From contig DATNCQ010000225.1 in NCBI GenBank assembly GCA_035571515.1, forward strand, positions 12,132-76,131: 64,000 nucleotides of DNA. The letters run 5' to 3'. The DNA is from Gp6-AA40 sp035571515. Its GTDB lineage: Bacteria > Acidobacteriota > Vicinamibacteria > Vicinamibacterales > UBA2999. Each line of letters starts with the position of its first letter. The stretch's first letter is position 1. Of this stretch, positions 60,653 through 64,000 are shown one piece after another. The translations under genes were made by a program, and so were the position numbers. The notes under the pieces were generated by a model. It saw only the letters and a list, made by a program, of their open reading frames with translations. It made no database searches and was not told the DNA's origin.

Positions 60653-62434
60653 ATGAAATTCAGTGTTCGAACGCCCGTTCGCCGGATCGCGCATCAGCAC
60701 CAGTGGGTCCCGCTGGCCGTGCTGCTGCTCGGCTGCGCCGTGACGACGGCAGCCGTCGTCAACCTCGCGGCGCGCGAGGAGGCGGCCGCCGCCAGCACGT
60801 TCCGCGCGGACACCCTCGCGGTGCAGCGCCTCGTCCAGGCGCAATTCGACGCCATGGTGGGGGTGACGCACGCCGCGGCGGCGCTGCTCGCCGCCAGCCC
60901 CGAGATCAACTTCACCGAGTTCCGCGCGTTCGTCTCGGAGCTGCACCTGGCGACGCGCTACCCGGGGCTGAACGGAATCGGCTTTGCGGCCCGCGTCGGG
61001 CGCCGCGGCCTGCAGGACTTCGTTCGCACTGCGTCGCTCGACGGCGTGGATCTCGCCGTCCGGCCGGACGGCGCACGGCCTGTCTACTACCCCGTCGTCC
61101 TGATGGACCCGCGCGTCGAGGGCAACGAGTCGGTCATCGGGTTCGACCTGGCGTCCGATGCGGAGCAGCAGGCCGCCATGGACCGCGCCCGCGATTCGAA
61201 CGCGGCTGCCGTCACCGGGCTGATCGATACGTCCGCGCTGTTCGGCGCCGCGCGGCGGGAATTGATCCTCTACCTGCCCGTATACCAGCGCGGTGCGCCG
61301 GTGGCAACGGTCGAGCAGCGGAGGCGGGCCCTGCTGGGATTCGTGTTCAGCCGCCTCAACCCCGAAACGATGTTCGGGGAAAGTATGGCCGCGGCGGCGT
61401 CACGTTCGCTGGCGATGGCGATCTACGACAGCACGACTTCCGCCGATGCGATGCTGGTGTCGTCGGGCGAGCCGCCCGCCACGCGGCGATCGACGGCGGG
61501 CGTCCTCATCGCCGGCCGCGAATGGCTCGTCGTCGCGAGCGCGCGCGAGGCGCGGTCCGCCGTGCTGCCGCCCGAGGCGCGGCGCATCCTCGCCGCCGGC
61601 GGGCTGCTCTCGCTGCTGCTTTTCGCGCTGATGCGGGCGCAGGTGGGCGCGTGGCACACGGCGGAAATGCACGCGGCCGAACTGCACGCCACGGATCGCG
61701 CCAAGGACGAATTCCTCGCGGTCCTGTCGCACGAGCTGCGGACGCCGCTCAACGCGATGCTCGGCTGGCTGCAGATGCTGCGCAACGGCAGCGTGCGCGA
61801 GGATCGGCGCACCTACGCGCTCGACATCATCGAGCGGAACGCGCGGTCGCAGGCCCAGCTCATCGACGACCTCCTCGAGATGTCGCGCATCATGATGGGC
61901 AAGATGCGGCTGGAGAAACGGCCGCTGTCCGTGGTGGCGGCCACCACCGCGGTGGTCGATTCGCTGCGTCCCGACGCGGACGCGAAGGGTGTGACGCTGC
62001 ACGGCGTCGAAGCCGGCAAGGGCGAGGACCCGATGATCGTCGCGGACCCGGGACGGTTCGCGCAGATCATCACGAACCTCGTGTCGAACGGCGTCAAGTT
62101 CACGCCCGCCGGGGGCGCCGTCTGGGTGAACATCGAAGCCGACCCGCAGAACGTCCGCATCTTCGTGCACGACACGGGTGTCGGCATTTCGCCGGAGTTC
62201 CTGCCCTACGTCTTCGACCGGTTCCGCCAGGCCGATTCGTCGACCACGCGTTCCCACAGCGGCCTCGGGATGGGTCTCGCCATCGTGCGGGACCTGGTGC
62301 GGCTCCATCGAGGCCATATCGAGGCGTACAGCAACGGCCCCAAGCAGGGCTCGCTGTTCGTGGTCACCCTGCCGCGGATGGTGGCGGAGGGCGACGACTC
62401 GGACGGTCCCGAGCTCGTCGCCAGCCACGCCTGA
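60653..62434 (+). CDS. CHASE-domain hybrid-free sensor histidine kinase
   Basis: 593 residues. TM1 at about 19-41 and TM2 at about 305-327 enclose a CHASE-type periplasmic domain with YPGLNGIGFAARVGRRGLQDF, VYYPVVLMDP and VTGLIDTS. HisKA has the phosphorylated His in FLAVLSHELRTPLNAMLGWLQML; the ATPase part has N-box NLVSNGVKF, G1 DTGVGISPEFLPYVFDRF and G2 GLGMGLAIV. CHASE domains sense small molecules, often linked to cytokinin-like or nucleotide signals. No response regulator or receiver domain is next to it, so it is an orphan here. No c-di-GMP or other riboswitch was recognised in the leader. Confidence 0.92.
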   Translation: MKFSVRTPVRRIAHQHQWVPLAVLLLGCAVTTAAVVNLAAREEAAAASTFRADTLAVQRLVQAQFDAMVGVTHAAAALLAASPEINFTEFRAFVSELHLATRYPGLNGIGFAARVGRRGLQDFVRTASLDGVDLAVRPDGARPVYYPVVLMDPRVEGNESVIGFDLASDAEQQAAMDRARDSNAAAVTGLIDTSALFGAARRELILYLPVYQRGAPVATVEQRRRALLGFVFSRLNPETMFGESMAAAASRSLAMAIYDSTTSADAMLVSSGEPPATRRSTAGVLIAGREWLVVASAREARSAVLPPEARRILAAGGLLSLLLFALMRAQVGAWHTAEMHAAELHATDRAKDEFLAVLSHELRTPLNAMLGWLQMLRNGSVREDRRTYALDIIERNARSQAQLIDDLLEMSRIMMGKMRLEKRPLSVVAATTAVVDSLRPDADAKGVTLHGVEAGKGEDPMIVADPGRFAQIITNLVSNGVKFTPAGGAVWVNIEADPQNVRIFVHDTGVGISPEFLPYVFDRFRQADSSTTRSHSGLGMGLAIVRDLVRLHRGHIEAYSNGPKQGSLFVVTLPRMVAEGDDSDGPELVASHA

Positions 62435-62496
62435 CGCGGTCCCGACCCGCACGGAACGACGAGCATTCGCCGTCTGCACGCCGGCCTGCGCTGCGC

Positions 62497-63534
62497 TCAA
62501 CCAGCGATCGGCTGAAGCAGCTCCTGGCGGGCGAGGCTCATGCGCAGCGACGTCACGTCGTCGCCGCGCAGCTCGCGCAACGCGCAGGTGACGAGCGTGC
62601 GCACCATCCGTTTTCGCCACACCAGCTCGAAATCGGCGTTGTCCATCGGCTTGGCGATCTCGAACGCCGCGTCGGCCGCCGACGCGATGACGGCGTCGGT
62701 CAGGTCCACGTCGCGCAGGATCGCTTCGGCGCCGGCAGACGCAAGCGGGCGCGACGCGACCGCCCCCAGCACCACGCGCGCCTCGAGCACGCGAGCGCCG
62801 TCGATGCGCGCCGCCACGGCCGCCGACGCAACCGGGAAGTCGAACGAGCCGCGGCGGCGCAGCTTCCAGTAGGCGCTGCGCCAGCCGGTCTGGTCGGGCA
62901 CGTGGATCCGCGTGAGGATCTCGTCGGGACGGCGCGTCAGGTAGTACATGCCGTCGTTGGCGAAGAGGTCGGCGACCGCGATGACCCGTTCGCCTGCGGC
63001 GCTGACCAGCCGCACGGTGGCTCCGAGCGCCTGCAGCATCGGCGCCGTGTCGGTGGACGACACGGCGAGGCAGCGGGGGCTCGACGTCGCGACCCAGCAG
63101 ATCTCGCCCGCCTTCTTCATGCAGAAGCCGATCGCCTGCCGCCACTCGTAGGTCTGGTCGTAGTACGTGCACCGCGTGTCGAGACACAGGTTGCCGCCGA
63201 TGGTACCCATGTTCCGCAGGTGCGGCGTGGCCACCTGCGCGGCCGCCTGCCACAGCCCGGCGCACGTCTTCATGACCTGCGGGCTGCGCACGAGCTCCGT
63301 CAGCGTCACCCCCGCACCGATCGTGAGCCCGGCGCCGTTGCCAATGCGGCGGAGCGCGTCCACCTGGCGCAGGCTGACGAGCGTCCGCGGCACCTGTTGA
63401 CGCCGCTTCATGTTCGGCAGCAGGTCGGTCCCGCCGGCGAGCAGCATCGTGTCGAGTGGCGCGTCGGCCAGCGCCGCCGCGGCTTCCTCGATCGTCCGCG
63501 GCGCGACGAAACGGAATCGCGGCAGCCGCATCAT
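62497..63534 (-). CDS. FAD subunit of molybdenum hydroxylase with extra Fe-S loop (4-hydroxybenzoyl-CoA reductase beta type)
   Basis: 345 residues from ATG 63534, overlapping the upstream gene by 4 bases (ATGA). It is the FAD-binding subunit of the CO dehydrogenase/xanthine oxidase class, with MLLAGGTDLLPNMKRR, GAGLTIGAGVTLTELV and NMGTIGGNLCLDTRC. The stretch CTYYDQTYEWRQAIGFCMKK and GEICWVATSSPRC provides extra cysteines as in the [4Fe-4S] loop of 4-hydroxybenzoyl-CoA reductase beta. That enzyme removes the phenolic hydroxyl in anaerobic aromatic degradation; whether this one does so is inference. Part of an operon with the Mo subunit. Confidence 0.85.
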   Translation of the reverse strand: MMRLPRFRFVAPRTIEEAAAALADAPLDTMLLAGGTDLLPNMKRRQQVPRTLVSLRQVDALRRIGNGAGLTIGAGVTLTELVRSPQVMKTCAGLWQAAAQVATPHLRNMGTIGGNLCLDTRCTYYDQTYEWRQAIGFCMKKAGEICWVATSSPRCLAVSSTDTAPMLQALGATVRLVSAAGERVIAVADLFANDGMYYLTRRPDEILTRIHVPDQTGWRSAYWKLRRRGSFDFPVASAAVAARIDGARVLEARVVLGAVASRPLASAGAEAILRDVDLTDAVIASAADAAFEIAKPMDNADFELVWRKRMVRTLVTCALRELRGDDVTSLRMSLARQELLQPIAG

Positions 63535-64000
63535 GCGCGCACGCCCGCGGTGGCTTCGACGCCGGCTTCGGCTTTCCGTTTCTTCCGCGACGGCTCGTTG
63601 CTGGCGCGGCCGTCGCCGCCTTCCCACGGCGGGGCCACGAGCAGCGGTTCCGGCCACCGGATCGGCGGGAATGCCGCGGGCCCGTACCGGGCGTCGCGTC
63701 CGGCGGCTTTCGCCTGCAGCGCCTTCACGATCTTCTGCGGCGTGATCGGGACCTCGTCGATGCGCACGCCGACGGCGTCGTAGACGGCATTGGCCACCGC
63801 CGGCATGATCGGCAGCAGCGGTCCCTGCCCGACCTCCTTCGCGCCGAATGGTCCCGCCGCGTCCGGGTGCTCGATCAGGTCCGTGAAGATCTCCGGCATG
63901 TCGAGCGTCGTCGGGCTCTTGTATTCGAGGATCGACGGGAACTTGTGGACGAGCGCATGCGACAGGCGCGCCGGCAGCCGCCTGAACGCCTGCTCTTCCA
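63531..64000 (-). CDS. Xanthine dehydrogenase-family molybdopterin subunit (C-terminal part)
   Basis: The last 156 codons of a protein that enters from the window edge. It reads LEYKSPTTLDMPEIFTDLIE, then GPFGAKEVGQGPLLPIMPAVANAVYDAVG, the near-C-terminal glutamate-bearing GAKEVGQGP motif that binds at the Mo centre in this family, then VRIDEVPITPQKIVKALQ. A ~45-residue basic and Ala/Gly/Pro-rich tail follows, ending GVRA. The catalytic part is mostly outside. It overlaps the FAD subunit by 4 bases. Confidence 0.88.
   Translation of the reverse strand, partial: EEQAFRRLPARLSHALVHKFPSILEYKSPTTLDMPEIFTDLIEHPDAAGPFGAKEVGQGPLLPIMPAVANAVYDAVGVRIDEVPITPQKIVKALQAKAAGRDARYGPAAFPPIRWPEPLLVAPPWEGGDGRASNEPSRKKRKAEAGVEATAGVRA

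Overview
The window is a GC-rich stretch of a bacterial chromosome, densely packed with housekeeping genes. Gene content and style point to Acidobacteriota, probably the Vicinamibacteria side of the phylum. The clues are a full-length cobalamin-dependent MetH, a type III glutamine synthetase divergent from a type I enzyme, many hypothetical exported proteins, a TonB receptor with a carboxypeptidase-like N-terminal domain, a UbiD decarboxylase, an end-fragment of a molybdenum hydroxylase operon, and abundant small palindromic and 7-mer repeats between genes. This assignment is inference from content; no rRNA or tRNA is visible to confirm it. There are about 53 genes and no insertion sequence, prophage or CRISPR array.

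Layout. 1-6.9 kb (minus): an N-degron operon aat-clpS-clpA followed by pdxH, a small conserved protein and the start of an AddB-like nuclease. 6.9-12.9 kb: gluQRS, a BON-domain lipoprotein with a tiny winged-helix-like protein, an exported HELTH peptidase with TPRs, an RRM protein with a glycine-rich and acidic tail, an aminotransferase and small hypotheticals. 13-15.5 kb (minus): an ArsR-type HTH/methyltransferase fusion followed by ahcY. 15.6-25.7 kb: pepF, thrC with a thioesterase, speA, a large DUF349 protein and a DUF763 protein. 25.7-34.5 kb: GSIII and glnA back to back, then a second ArsR/methyltransferase fusion overlapping metH. 34.5-46 kb: a methyltransferase, a GNAT protein, an alpha-hydroxyacid dehydrogenase, a beta-propeller lipoprotein overlapping a TonB receptor, an esterase, a quinone oxidoreductase, a zinc peptidase and an SDR. 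46-59.9 kb: AIM24-like protein, ABC exporter, apaG, ubiD, DinB-fold protein, ettA, M16 peptidase overlapping dut, dinB and an NHL propeller. 60-64 kb: a sparse region, an orphan CHASE-type histidine kinase, and two subunits of a 4-hydroxybenzoyl-CoA-reductase/xanthine-dehydrogenase type enzyme, the second cut by the window edge.

How the genes fit together. Two methyl-cycle steps, SAH hydrolysis (ahcY) and homocysteine remethylation (metH), are each preceded by their own HTH/methyltransferase fusion. A similarly spaced 16-bp inverted repeat lies over or next to each fusion's start. This looks like a pair of SAM/SAH-sensing autoregulated switches and is the most interesting candidate system here. 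Cobalamin for MetH could enter through the propeller/TonB receptor pair, which recalls the BtuG/BtuB arrangement.

The second notable theme is repeats. Arrays of degenerate 7- to 8-mers sit against or across the stop codons of at least six genes, and one 10-unit array lies inside metH between two domains. A separate family of 18-28 bp palindromes repeatedly supplies or touches stop codons. A third GATCC-rich repeat is inserted in frame in ubiD. A REPIN-like inverted repeat fills the gap between the divergent aat and gluQRS start codons.
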